A stretch of DNA of 64,000 nt from CAVUNY01 sp963768585. GTDB taxonomy: Bacteria > Chloroflexota > Anaerolineae > Anaerolineales > Anaerolineaceae. This document shows positions 18,263 through 27,100 of the stretch, piece after piece; position 1 is the stretch's first letter; each line of letters starts with the position of its first letter. The translations under genes and the position numbers were made by a program. Location of the stretch: assembly GCA_963768585.1 (NCBI GenBank), contig CAVYIF010000016.1, positions 124,001 to 188,000 on the forward strand, read 5' to 3'. The notes under the pieces were generated by a model. That model was not told the DNA's origin. It saw only the letters and a program-made list of their open reading frames with translations, and made no database searches.

Positions 18263-18450
18263 TACAAGAAAAGCAGTACCGTAGACCGCATCGCCAGGTT
18301 TGACATGAGTGATGTCTTGTCCCTCTTCCACAACTTTGCCTGAAAAACCGGTCCCTAAGGTGAGCGGGACACTGACCATCGACTGCATGTAACCTGCATG
18401 CACAAAGGCGTCGAAGGGATTGATCACCGCTGCAGAGAGCGGAAGGCCTA
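18262..18450 (-). pseudogene. Relic of a zinc-type alcohol dehydrogenase / quinone oxidoreductase (N-terminal GroES-like part)
   Basis: The minus strand encodes AAVINPFDAFVHAGYMQ and TLGTGFSGKVVEEGQDITHVKPGDAVYG, which is the GroES-like entrance of medium-chain quinone oxidoreductases. There is no start codon or ribosome site, no Rossmann domain, and the similarity stops where the methyltransferase gene begins. It is a gene fragment left by deletion or rearrangement. Confidence 0.65.
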
Positions 18451-18531
18451 CCGTTTTTTGGGATTGCCTTCGGCCCAGCCTGGGGTACAATTACCCGGCA
18501 CACCATGAATGTCACCGGGAGGGAGCCTGTC

Positions 18532-19074
18532 ATGAATCGACAACCGATCGCTTTGAACGATTTTAATTTCAACGTGTTTCACGCCTGGAACAAAGGCTGG
18601 TACCTGCTGACCGCGGGGGATTTTGCGGCCGGAAAATACAATACGATGACCGTATCCTGGGGGGCGACCGGCATCCTGTGGAATAAACCCTTCGTGCAGG
18701 TGGTGGTGCGCCCTACCCGGCATACCTTTGCTTTCACCGAGGCCTATGCCACTTTTACTCTGTCGGCCTTTAGCGAGGAGCACCGCCCGGCTTTAAACTT
18801 GCTGGGTGTCAAATCCGGGCGCGACGGTGACAAAATTACCGCTTCCGGTCTGACTCCGATGGCCTCCACGCGAATTGCTGCGCCGGGGTTCAAGGAGGCC
18901 GAACTGGTAATCGAGTGTGAAAAAATGTACTACGACGACCTCAAACCGGATCATTTTTTGGCCGGGCACATCGCCCCGCATTACCACGAGGATTACCACC
19001 GCGTATATTATGGCGAAATAAAGGCCATTTTTGGAACCGAAAAATACTGCCGCAAGATAGCGGAGGATGATTGA
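18532..19074 (+). CDS. Flavin reductase-like FMN-binding protein
   Basis: 180 residues from ATG 18532, chosen because GGGAGGGA lies about 8 bases upstream; the ATG at 18505 would be behind no such site. Seen: the FMN-binding split-barrel features GDFAAGKYNTMTVSWGATGILWNKPFVQVVVRPTRHTF and FTLSAFSEEHRPALNLLG, typical of the anaerobe flavoredoxin-like group. Such proteins move electrons through bound FMN. Its stop overlaps the TTG start of the next gene (TTGA), so it is translationally coupled with the DUF1638 protein. Confidence 0.9.
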   Translation: MNRQPIALNDFNFNVFHAWNKGWYLLTAGDFAAGKYNTMTVSWGATGILWNKPFVQVVVRPTRHTFAFTEAYATFTLSAFSEEHRPALNLLGVKSGRDGDKITASGLTPMASTRIAAPGFKEAELVIECEKMYYDDLKPDHFLAGHIAPHYHEDYHRVYYGEIKAIFGTEKYCRKIAEDD

Positions 19075-19811
19075 AACTTTATTGTTTAGCCTGTGAAGTC
19101 CTGGCGCGCCCGCTTTACCTGGCTGCGGCGCGCTCGGCGCATATCGTCGATATTCAGCTTATCCAACGCGGGCTGCACAACCAGCCCGCCAACTTGCGCA
19201 GCGTGCTGCAGGCTGAGGTGGATTCCGCCAGCGAAAAGCCCTACGATGCTATTGTCCTGGGTTACGGCTTATGCGGGCAAGCTACCGCCGGGCTGGTGGC
19301 CCGCAAGCTTCCGCTGGTTATCCCTAAGGCGCATGACTGCATTACCCTGTTTCTGGGCAGCCGGGCGCGTTACCAGGAGCAGTTTGAGGATTTCCCGGGC
19401 ACTTACTGGTATGCCCAGGATTACATCGAGCGCGACGATGGCAGCGGCGGGTCGCTGGCCCTGGGCTCCGGGCTGGATACGAACGTGGACGAAGTCTATG
19501 CCGAGTACGTGGAAAAATACGGCCAGGATAACGCCGATTACCTGATGGAAGTGATGGGCGCCTGGAAGCAGCACTATAAACGGGCGGCTTACATTGATCT
19601 GGGCATCGGCGACGGGTCGGAGGTGGCGGCAAAAGCGCAGGAACAGGCTGCTCGCCGGGGTTGGAACTATGACCGGGTGGAAGGCGACATGGTGCTGATG
19701 CGCCGCCTGCTGGAAGGAGATTGGGAAAAAGATTTTCTCATCCTTCAACCGGGCCAAAAGCTGACCATGACTTATGATGACGAGGTCATCGGCTGCAGCC
19801 TGGCACCATAA
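19071..19811 (+). CDS. DUF1638 domain protein
   Basis: 246 residues, TTG start at 19071 overlapping the flavin reductase stop. Seen family marks: LACEVLARPLYLAAA, VLGYGLCG, PLVIPKAHDCITLFLGSRARYQEQF, GTYWYAQDYIER, and the C-terminal LLEGDWEKDFLILQPGQKL. The Cys, His and Asp residues (CEV, YGLCG, AHDC) could bind metal or corrinoid. Known: DUF1638 proteins occur in anaerobes, often near corrinoid methyl-transfer genes, but no activity is established in what I can recall. Coupling to a flavin reductase suggests a redox partner (inference). Confidence 0.88.
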   Translation: MKLYCLACEVLARPLYLAAARSAHIVDIQLIQRGLHNQPANLRSVLQAEVDSASEKPYDAIVLGYGLCGQATAGLVARKLPLVIPKAHDCITLFLGSRARYQEQFEDFPGTYWYAQDYIERDDGSGGSLALGSGLDTNVDEVYAEYVEKYGQDNADYLMEVMGAWKQHYKRAAYIDLGIGDGSEVAAKAQEQAARRGWNYDRVEGDMVLMRRLLEGDWEKDFLILQPGQKLTMTYDDEVIGCSLAP

Positions 19812-19841
19812 GGGCATGCCAAAAAGGAGATTTTTATAACA

Positions 19842-20438
19842 ATGTCATCTCAAAAAATTTCTGGCGCCTGGCAGTTCAGCCTGGTGTGGCTGGTCTTGAA
19901 TGCGGCCGGTTGGGGTGTGGGTTTTGGATTGGAACTGCTGATCCTGCATAGTGCCAGCATGAGTGCGCTGAGCAACTTGTTTGGTTCGCTGGTGGCAGCC
20001 GGGATTATCGGGTTGGTGCAGTGGCTGGCCTTGCGCTGGCTGCTGGCGCCGATGCGAGCCGGCTCGCAGGGTATCGCCTGGGTGATCCTGACCATGTTTG
20101 GTTATACCGCCGGTTTTCTCGTCGCCGGGCTGGTGACGGGCCTGTTCGGAGAGAATCTTACCCCGGAAGATGCAGCCAAGATTACCTTCCTGGCCTGGGG
20201 GCTGGTTGGTTTGTTCACCGGCGGGCTGCAGTGGATGGGACTGCAGTTCTTTACGCGCGGCGCGGCCTGGTGGGTGGGGGCGAATGCCCTCGGCTATGCC
20301 CTGGGCGGAACGCTGATGTCCGTGATCCGGATCGAACAGGTCGTAGGGCCGGAAATTTATGCCCTGGCTGGCCTGGTGGCCGGAGCTGTGACCCTGGTGG
20401 CGATTACGCGGCTGCGCCGGCGCGTATTGATAAAATAG
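19842..20438 (+). CDS. Small polytopic membrane protein
   Basis: 198 residues with about six hydrophobic helices (FSLVWLVLNAAGWGVGFGLELL, NLFGSLVAAGIIGLVQWLAL, AWVILTMFGYTAGFLVAGLVTGLFG, LAWGLVGLFTGGLQWMGLQFF and others), Gly- and Trp-rich and without charged pairs inside the membrane. No known transporter motif is visible. It starts behind AAGGAG, 30 bases after the DUF1638 gene, and may be in the same operon. Function unknown. Confidence 0.65.
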   Translation: MSSQKISGAWQFSLVWLVLNAAGWGVGFGLELLILHSASMSALSNLFGSLVAAGIIGLVQWLALRWLLAPMRAGSQGIAWVILTMFGYTAGFLVAGLVTGLFGENLTPEDAAKITFLAWGLVGLFTGGLQWMGLQFFTRGAAWWVGANALGYALGGTLMSVIRIEQVVGPEIYALAGLVAGAVTLVAITRLRRRVLIK

Positions 20439-20574
20439 GTGCCTGCGCAAGGTTGACCGCATCCCCTGGCATTGTTAGGATATGCGAATATCGATTACTG
20501 TGATTGCAAACTGGATTCCTGGCTCAATATTAGATATACTTTAGGAAAGAATGTCATCTTTTAAGGAGGGACGT

Positions 20575-21084
20575 ATGTCTCCGGATCATCATGAAGAAAA
20601 TACCAGGGGATTTTCCTGGTGGTGGGTACTTCCCTGGCTGGCGGCCGGGTTAGCGGCCCTGTTTTACCTGCTGTGGACCCGGCGTAAAGATGGTGCGATT
20701 ATCCAGCCGGTGCAAATTGATTTAAGCTTTATCCGCGGCGCCGTTTCTCCCCAGGAGCCGTTAAATGAGGAATCCGCGCCCGCAGCTGAACCCGCTCCGC
20801 AAACTATCGAACCTCAACCGGAAACAACGGCGAAACCCGATGACCTGACCAAAATCAGCGGGATTGGACCGAAGATCGCCGCCCTGCTTCAGGATCAGGG
20901 ATTGAAGACATTCTCCGAATTGGCGGCAGCCACACCGGAGCGTTTACGTGAGATATTGCAATCTGCCAATGTTCGCCTGGCCGATCCGGCTACCTGGCCG
21001 GACCAGGCTCGCCTGGCGGCAGCTGGAAAAGTAGATGAACTCAAAGAATTCATCGCTCGCCAGCGGGCAAATCGCGGCGGGTAA
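20575..21084 (+). CDS. Membrane-anchored helix-hairpin-helix protein (copy 1)
   Basis: 169 residues from ATG 20575, behind AAGGAGGG. One N-terminal membrane helix (WWWVLPWLAAGLAALFYLLW) follows a short cytosolic tail. A Pro/Glu-rich linker (about 70-85) leads to LTKISGIGPKIAALLQDQGLKTFSELAAATPERLREIL, a helix-hairpin-helix unit of the type seen in DNA-binding and so-called 5'-end nuclease-like proteins. The end carries WPDQARLAAAGKVDELKEF. An almost parallel copy follows 18 bases later. Membrane anchoring plus a DNA-binding-type fold is unusual. Confidence 0.8.
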   Translation: MSPDHHEENTRGFSWWWVLPWLAAGLAALFYLLWTRRKDGAIIQPVQIDLSFIRGAVSPQEPLNEESAPAAEPAPQTIEPQPETTAKPDDLTKISGIGPKIAALLQDQGLKTFSELAAATPERLREILQSANVRLADPATWPDQARLAAAGKVDELKEFIARQRANRGG

Positions 21085-21102
21085 CACCACCGGGAGGGGC
21101 TT

Positions 21103-21648
21103 ATGTTGATGATTTGGGCAGCCCGCGGCGCGTGGGCGCGTTTTGCACAGGTACAGGCCGTGGAGTTCCCCTGGTGGGCCTGGATTTTCCTGGTTGTGTT
21201 TCTTGTTTTTCTTGTATTTGGGGTATGGGCTCGCGCCCAAGGGAAGGGTGTGGTCAAGCCTGAGAAGGACCTGATCAGCGCTGTGAACGAACCCAGGTCT
21301 CAACCACGGCCAAAGCCTGACAGCGTGGCGGCGACCAACCTCCAACCCGAGACGGTATCCCCGGCAAGGATGGCAGAGCAAACGCAGGCAAAATCGGATA
21401 ATTTAGCGATTGTCGAAGGAATTGGTCCCAGAATTGCCGCGATTCTTGTGGAAGCCGGAATATCCAGCTTTACCCAACTGGCAGCGGCCAAACCAGAGGA
21501 TCTGCGAGGAGTGATCAAGGCGGCTGGTTTGCGCGTTCCAACCAATCCGGACACCTGGCCAGATCAGGCGCGCCTGGCGGCGGCCGGTGAGTGGGAGGCT
21601 TTGCGGAAAATGCAAGCCAGTTTGAAAGCCGGGCGCAAAGTAGACTGA
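21103..21648 (+). CDS. Membrane-anchored helix-hairpin-helix protein (copy 2)
   Basis: 181 residues. Same layout as the preceding gene: N-terminal membrane helix (WWAWIFLVVFLVFLVFGVWA), flexible Pro/Gln-rich linker, then LAIVEGIGPRIAAILVEAGISSFTQLAAAKPEDLRGVI and a WPDQARLAAAGEWEAL tail. The two are tandem paralogues with conserved end modules and divergent linkers. GGGAGGG precedes the start. A 20-bp perfect hairpin closes the operon. Confidence 0.8.
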   Translation: MLMIWAARGAWARFAQVQAVEFPWWAWIFLVVFLVFLVFGVWARAQGKGVVKPEKDLISAVNEPRSQPRPKPDSVAATNLQPETVSPARMAEQTQAKSDNLAIVEGIGPRIAAILVEAGISSFTQLAAAKPEDLRGVIKAAGLRVPTNPDTWPDQARLAAAGEWEALRKMQASLKAGRKVD

Positions 21649-21710
21649 TTATTTTCTGGCGCTCTCGTTATATTTTTCAAGCTGGTTCGTAAAGGGCGGG
21701 AAAAATTTTT

Positions 21711-21755
21711 GAAAGGCGGATATTTGCCTGCCAGACAGGCAAATATCCGCCTTTC
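21711..21755. terminator. 20-bp perfect hairpin
   Basis: Arms 21711-21730 and 21736-21755 (GAAAGGCGGATATTTGCCTG and its complement) enclose the loop CCAGA. It follows the twin helix-hairpin-helix genes and precedes the symporter promoter, so it acts as an insulator or terminator. TTTCTTTG follows on the plus strand. Confidence 0.75.
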
Positions 21756-21801
21756 TTTGAATTAATCGGACAAGATTCGAAAACAGACCGATTTACACCG
21801 G

Positions 21802-21825
21802 GGAATGTGATCCATTTCACATTCC
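21802..21825. promoter_or_regulatory. CRP/FNR-family-like operator (TGTGA-N6-TCACA)
   Basis: GGAATGTGA (21802-21810) and TCACATTCC (21817-21825) form a perfect inverted repeat with six bases between, containing the exact core TGTGATCCATTTCACA. It sits where the -35 element of the TATAAT at 21831 should be. Known E. coli acs-yjcH-actP control uses CRP; here a local CRP/FNR-type protein is inferred. Confidence 0.7.
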
Positions 21826-21830
21826 TCTAC

Positions 21831-21836
21831 TATAAT
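21831..21836 (+). promoter_or_regulatory. -10 element of the DUF485-symporter operon
   Basis: TATAAT, 40 bases before the DUF485 start. No good -35 hexamer lies at 17 bp; that position is covered by the TGTGA-N6-TCACA palindrome, so the bound regulator decides the promoter's activity. Confidence 0.6.
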
Positions 21837-21876
21837 TCAACTATCTTACCCCCTGTTTGTACAACAAGGAGCTTAC

Positions 21877-22194
21877 ATGTTACACGAACCAGCCACACCT
21901 GCAGAAAAAGACCCCGCTGGGCCATACAAGATGCGACTGGGCATCTGGATGTTTGTATTTTACTCTCTGTTTTATGCCGGATTCGTGGCAATCAACCTGC
22001 TTGATCCACTGGCAATGGGCACGATTGTCCTTCTGGGACTAAACCTGGCAACCGTTTATGGCTTTGCCCTCATCGTTGTGGCACTGATCGAAGCGCTGAT
22101 CTATGATGCCATGTGCCGGAAAAAAGAGGCGGAATTTGAGCGGGCGAAAAAACAAAAAGCCGGCAAGGCCAAATCAAAAAAGGGAAGGGCTTAA
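21877..22194 (+). CDS. DUF485 small membrane protein (symporter partner)
   Basis: 105 residues with two membrane helices (LGIWMFVFYSLFYAGFVAINL, IVLLGLNLATVYGFALIVVALIEALIYDAMC) and a Lys-rich tail. Known: DUF485/YjcH proteins are encoded directly before ActP-type sodium:solute symporters and are thought to be an accessory subunit. AAGGAG lies upstream of ATG 21877. The gap to the symporter start is only four bases. Confidence 0.92.
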   Translation: MLHEPATPAEKDPAGPYKMRLGIWMFVFYSLFYAGFVAINLLDPLAMGTIVLLGLNLATVYGFALIVVALIEALIYDAMCRKKEAEFERAKKQKAGKAKSKKGRA

Positions 22195-22198
22195 TCTC

Positions 22199-24094
22199 AT
22201 GGCAATCGTCGTCTTTATCATCTTCGTAGTCTTTGTCATTGCCCTTTCATTTTATTTAGGTAAGAAAGCCAAAACATCCAGCGGGTACTATGCCGCAGGG
22301 GGAAAGATTCATTGGGGGGTGAATGGGATCGCTTTCGCCGGAGATTACCTCTCGGCAGCTTCCTTTCTGGGTATCTGCGGCATGATCGCCACCGTTGGTT
22401 ATGATGGTTTCCTTTATTCCATCGGCTACCTGGCGGGGTGGATCGTGGCCCTGTTTGTGGTCGCAGAACCACTCAAACGGATGGGAAAATACACCTTCAC
22501 GGATGCCCTGGATGCCAAGTTCAACTCGCCCGGGATCAAGCTGGCAGCCGCGATCAGCACCCTGGTGGTCTCAGTCTGCTATCTTATCCCGCAGATGGTC
22601 GGCGCGGGGGTGCTGGTTGAGCCGTTACTTGGTATCCCTCAGGCCTGGGGGGTGATTATGGTGGGGGCGATCGTGATCACGATTGTCGCCACTGCGGGCA
22701 TGGCCTCCACAACCTATGTCCAATTCTTGAAAGGCTTTTTGCTGATCATTTTTTCAACGATTTTAGTGGGAGCGGTGGTTATTCGCGGATTTTCGACCCA
22801 ACCTGACCAGGGCGGTGCAGTGCCTTTTTATGAATATGCTCATCTGGCAGCGGTCAAAAACGGGGATCAAATCCAGGTCACTGATGCGGGTTGGCAGGTT
22901 TTGGAGCAGAAGGCAGTCAGCGGTGGCCTTATTTTTGTCAAGCTTGGCCATGAAAATAAGGAAACCTGGTGGTTGGCATCTGAAACAGATGGCGCACTCA
23001 CCCTGAAGGAAACCCAATCGGTAGTGGCAAAAGCAAATGGGAACTGGATAAACGGTGCACCCGCCTCTGCCGATAATCAACTGCGCCAGGTGGGCAACCT
23101 CGAACAGATCAATGGCGAAAAAGATACCACTACGGGCAGCCTTTCGCTGATTGGATTTTTGTCTACCCTTACCAATAAAAGCACTATCATTCAAACCTGG
23201 AAAACGGCTAATTTGGTGGATGGGGCTGGTGAAAAAGTCACCATTTACTATCCCAAAGATGTCGCCGGCGACCGCGTCATGCGTCCGGGGCTTAAATTTA
23301 AGGTAGAAGGCACCCTGTTGGAGCGGTTCGATTTTCTTTCACTGATGTTGGCCCTTTTCCTGGGTACAGCTGCTCTGCCTCACATTCTGATCCGTTATTA
23401 CACCGTGCCCAACCCGGCCAGCGCGCGTAAATCTACCATTGTGGCGATTGCCGCAATAGGCTTTTTCTACGTCTTGACCCTTTTCATGGGGCTAGGCGCA
23501 ATGGTCAACGGGGTGATCAATCCCGCCGACAGTAATATGGCTGCCCCACTGTTGGCGCGATCTTTTGGCGAACTGCTCTTTGCGATTATTTCCGCCATTG
23601 CATTTGCTACCATTTTGGGGACGGTCAGCGGTCTGACGGTTGCGGCCTCAGGCGCGGTGGCTCACGACTTGTTCGACCGCTTTTTCAAAATCAAGATGGA
23701 TGATCGCCAGAAAGTACGCGCCGGTAAAATTTCGGCTTTCGTGATTGGCGGAGTTGCCATTTTGCTTGGCATCTTGTTCAAAGGGGTGAATGTCTCCTTC
23801 CTGGTAGGGCTGGCCTTTGCCGTGGCTGCCTCGGCCAACCTGCCCGCGATTCTCATGCTCCTATTCTGGAAGAAAACCACAGCCAAGGGTATTGCCGCCT
23901 CGATCGCGGTTGGGATCGTCGCTTCATTGGCCTTGATCGCCCTTTCCCCCGAATTGTATACAATGTATGGGCTCAATCCGCTGGACGCGCCCATGCCGTT
24001 AAACAACCCGGGGATCATCTCCATTCCATTGAGTTTTATCACGTTGATAGTGGTCTCTCTGTTGACCCAAAAATACCAGGGCGTCAGAGATTAA
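22199..24094 (+). CDS. actP: ActP-type sodium:solute (acetate) symporter with a large extra loop
   Basis: 631 residues from ATG 22199; the upstream in-frame ATG lies inside the DUF485 gene and is rejected. SSS-family features: YYAAGGKIHWGVNGIAFAGDYLSAASFLG (substrate/Na+ site region), DALDAKFNSPGIKLAAA, GTAALPHILIRYYTVPN, and a run of about thirteen membrane helices. Odd: residues about 198-375 form a hydrophilic insert between helices, roughly 100 residues longer than I recall for E. coli ActP (549 residues), with beta-rich text such as VEGTLLERFD at its end. The start is followed by a giant sensor gene. Acetate is the likely substrate from family; other short acids are possible. Confidence 0.9.
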   Translation: MAIVVFIIFVVFVIALSFYLGKKAKTSSGYYAAGGKIHWGVNGIAFAGDYLSAASFLGICGMIATVGYDGFLYSIGYLAGWIVALFVVAEPLKRMGKYTFTDALDAKFNSPGIKLAAAISTLVVSVCYLIPQMVGAGVLVEPLLGIPQAWGVIMVGAIVITIVATAGMASTTYVQFLKGFLLIIFSTILVGAVVIRGFSTQPDQGGAVPFYEYAHLAAVKNGDQIQVTDAGWQVLEQKAVSGGLIFVKLGHENKETWWLASETDGALTLKETQSVVAKANGNWINGAPASADNQLRQVGNLEQINGEKDTTTGSLSLIGFLSTLTNKSTIIQTWKTANLVDGAGEKVTIYYPKDVAGDRVMRPGLKFKVEGTLLERFDFLSLMLALFLGTAALPHILIRYYTVPNPASARKSTIVAIAAIGFFYVLTLFMGLGAMVNGVINPADSNMAAPLLARSFGELLFAIISAIAFATILGTVSGLTVAASGAVAHDLFDRFFKIKMDDRQKVRAGKISAFVIGGVAILLGILFKGVNVSFLVGLAFAVAASANLPAILMLLFWKKTTAKGIAASIAVGIVASLALIALSPELYTMYGLNPLDAPMPLNNPGIISIPLSFITLIVVSLLTQKYQGVRD

Positions 24095-24108
24095 TTTGCG
24101 GAACGAAT

Positions 24109-24141
24109 AGGCGGGATGTGGCAGAGAGGCACATCCCGCCT
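24109..24141 (+). promoter_or_regulatory. 12-bp perfect hairpin between the symporter and sensor genes
   Basis: AGGCGGGATGTG (24109-24120) and its complement (24130-24141) flank a 9-base loop. There is no T-run, so it is more likely an attenuating or mRNA-processing element than a full terminator. It covers an alternative ATG at 24116, favouring 24152 as the sensor start. Confidence 0.55.
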
Positions 24142-24151
24142 CATACCTACA

Positions 24152-27100
24152 ATGAACGAAACCATACCAGTCAATTTTCACTGCCATTCGATTTTTAGCG
24201 ATGGCGAACTGACTCCCGAAGCTTTGGTGGCAAACCTGGCTGCAGCCGGGGTGCGTTATGCAGCGCTAACCGATCACGACAGCATAGAAGGTCTACCGCG
24301 ATTTCAAGAAGCTTTGAAGAAGCGTGGGTTGTCCGGCCTGCCGGGTGTAGAGTTGACCGTCCAGTACAACGGGCGCGAAGCACACCTGCTTGGTTATGGT
24401 TTCGACCCGGAGTTTCCCGAACTGAGCGCAACCCTACCTTCCCTGCGTCAGATGCGCGACCTGGAGGTGCATAGCATCGCCGGCTCTCTGCGTAAAATGG
24501 GGTCGCATCGCCCCGGGAATTCACAAAACGAACCTGCCACCAGTGCCGCACCGGATGGTCGCCTGGAAATCAGCGAGGCGATAGCTCTGCTGCACCGCGC
24601 CGGGGGGAAAGCCTTTTGGGCTCATCCGCTGGTGTATGAAGCCGACCCTGAGCGCCTGGAGGCATGTACAGTAGAATTGAAAATGATGGGGCTGGATGGT
24701 CTGGAGGCCATTTATGCTCCTTTTTCAAGGGACCAGCGCTCGGAATTGTGCCATCTGGCCGAAAAACATGAACTGCTCATCTGTGCAGGCACCGATTTTC
24801 ATGCCGGCAACCATGGCATGTTAAATGGATTCAGCATCGAAATGCCTCGTGAAGATTGGGTGCGTTTCCGCCAGGCATTTTTCTTCGGCCCCAACTTTGT
24901 GTCCGCTGTAGACCCTGTTCACAAAAATGTGCCGGATACACCACCAGAAGGCAGTTCCACATCATCCAAAGGGCTTTTTTTTCAGCGGCGGTCCTACATC
25001 TTACGCATTTTCCTGCCCACGCTGATCGCGATCGGGCTGTTCCTGGCAGCTATCTGGGGCATTATCCTGCCCACTTTTGCGCAAACGCTGCTCGAACGCA
25101 AACGCGACATGATTCGGGAACTGACCAACTCGGCCTGGAGCATCCTGGCTTCCTATGAACGCGACGAGGAAAGCGGACTGTTGAGCCGCGATCAGGCCCA
25201 AATCCAGGCTGTTGCGCGCATCGCAGCGTTGCGCTATGGCCCACAAAGCAAAGATTACTTCTGGATTCAGGATATGCAGCCGCGCATGATCATGCATCCT
25301 TATCGCAGTGACCTGAATGGACAGGAATTGCTCAGTTTTACTGATCCGCGCGGGGTGCCTATCTTCGTCGAATTTGCTGATCTGGTACGTCGAAAGGGAG
25401 AAGGATATATCGATTATGTCTGGCAGTGGAATGATGACCCCCAGCGATTGGAACCCAAAGAATCATTTGTTAAGGGGTTTGAACCCTGGGGTTGGATCAT
25501 TGGCACTGGGATTTACACGGATGATGTCAATGCTGAAATTGCGCGGATAGAGCAATCTCTGATTAATACATCGTTAGCCATTTCTGGAACAGTGGTGCTG
25601 CTGCTTCTGTTCGTGCTGCAGCAAAGCCTGCGCATCGAGCGTGAACGCAAGGAAGTATTGGATAACCTGCACGAATCGACTGAGCGCTACCACTCCCTGG
25701 TCGAAGCGACCACTGAGGGCACATTGTTGATCATGGATGAACGCTGCCGCTATGCAAACCAGACCTTTCTCAACATGACTGGATACACCTCCAACCAGTT
25801 GGAATTTCTGGAGCTTTCTGACCTGCTGCCGCGTGAAGCAGATAATGCTGCTATATGGCGGCGTTTCGAGATCCCGACCAGAGAACCATCCCTGGAAGGA
25901 GAGGTGTTTGAAGGTGTTTTAAAACACGCCGATGGCCATTTATTGGAATGCTTACTGGCGATGAACCCGATTGTTTTTGCCGGACAGAATGGGTTCATTT
26001 TGCTTGCCAGGGATATTGCCCGCCAATCGACTTTAAACGGAGAGGCTTTTTCCCATGCGGCGCAGGCGGCGCCGGTGGGTATCTTCCGTGCCAGAGCTGC
26101 CCGTCGTGCCACATTAATTGAAATGAATCCGGCGGCCCGAACGCTTTTCGAAATCGTTGAGTTTGCCCAGCCTGCTCTGGCAGATCTATTCTCCGATTCC
26201 GCTGAGTACGATTCCTTTTTCCAGACCCTGCAATCTGGCAGCGAAGTTAAAAACCTCATCCTGCATCTTGAAACCAGGGATGCAGCGGCGCGATTTTTGT
26301 CAATTTCGGCACGGTTGGTGCCTGATGAACAAAATCGAACGGTATATATTGACGGCATTGTGGAAGATGTGACCATGTCACGCAAGCTGGATGCGGAGCG
26401 TGAAGCATTAATCGAAAAATTACAGGCTTCGCTTCTGTTTCTGCACGCACCTATCACCCAATTGGGACGAGATGCGGTAATGTGTCCCATGGACACCAGC
26501 ATCGCCCAGCTCTCGCGCCTGATGACAGAGCGAAATGTCACTGCGTCTCTGGTCACCAGCAGTAACGAGGCCGTGATTGGCATCGTCACCGATCACGATC
26601 TGCGCGCCCGTGTGCTGGCCGAAAATGTTCCATTAACCACACCTATCCACACGATCATGAGCGCGCCGTTGACCAAAATTCCAGAGACGGCGCGTATTTA
26701 CGAAGCCTTAATGCGTATGGAAGAGAGGGGCGTGCGCCACCTGGCGGTGGAGGACAGCAACGGGCAGATTGTCAGCGTGATCGATAGCAAATCGCTGATC
26801 CAGTTTCAGCGTTATGGACCAATTGTGCTTACCCGCGAGATCTCTCGATCTGCCACTGCGGTAGATGTTGCTCGTTGCACCGCACGCACGCCAATGCTGG
26901 TCAAATCGCTGATGGACAGCAGCGCCCGTCCACGCTATGTGACCAATATGCTGGCATCCATGTGCGATGCGGCTACCGAGCGGCTGGTGCAGCTGGCGAT
27001 CGAAGAGCTTGGCCCGCCGCCCAGTACATTTGCCTTTATTGCCATGGGCAGCCAGGGCCGCCAGGAACAGACTCTGGTAACGGACCAGGATAATGGGATC

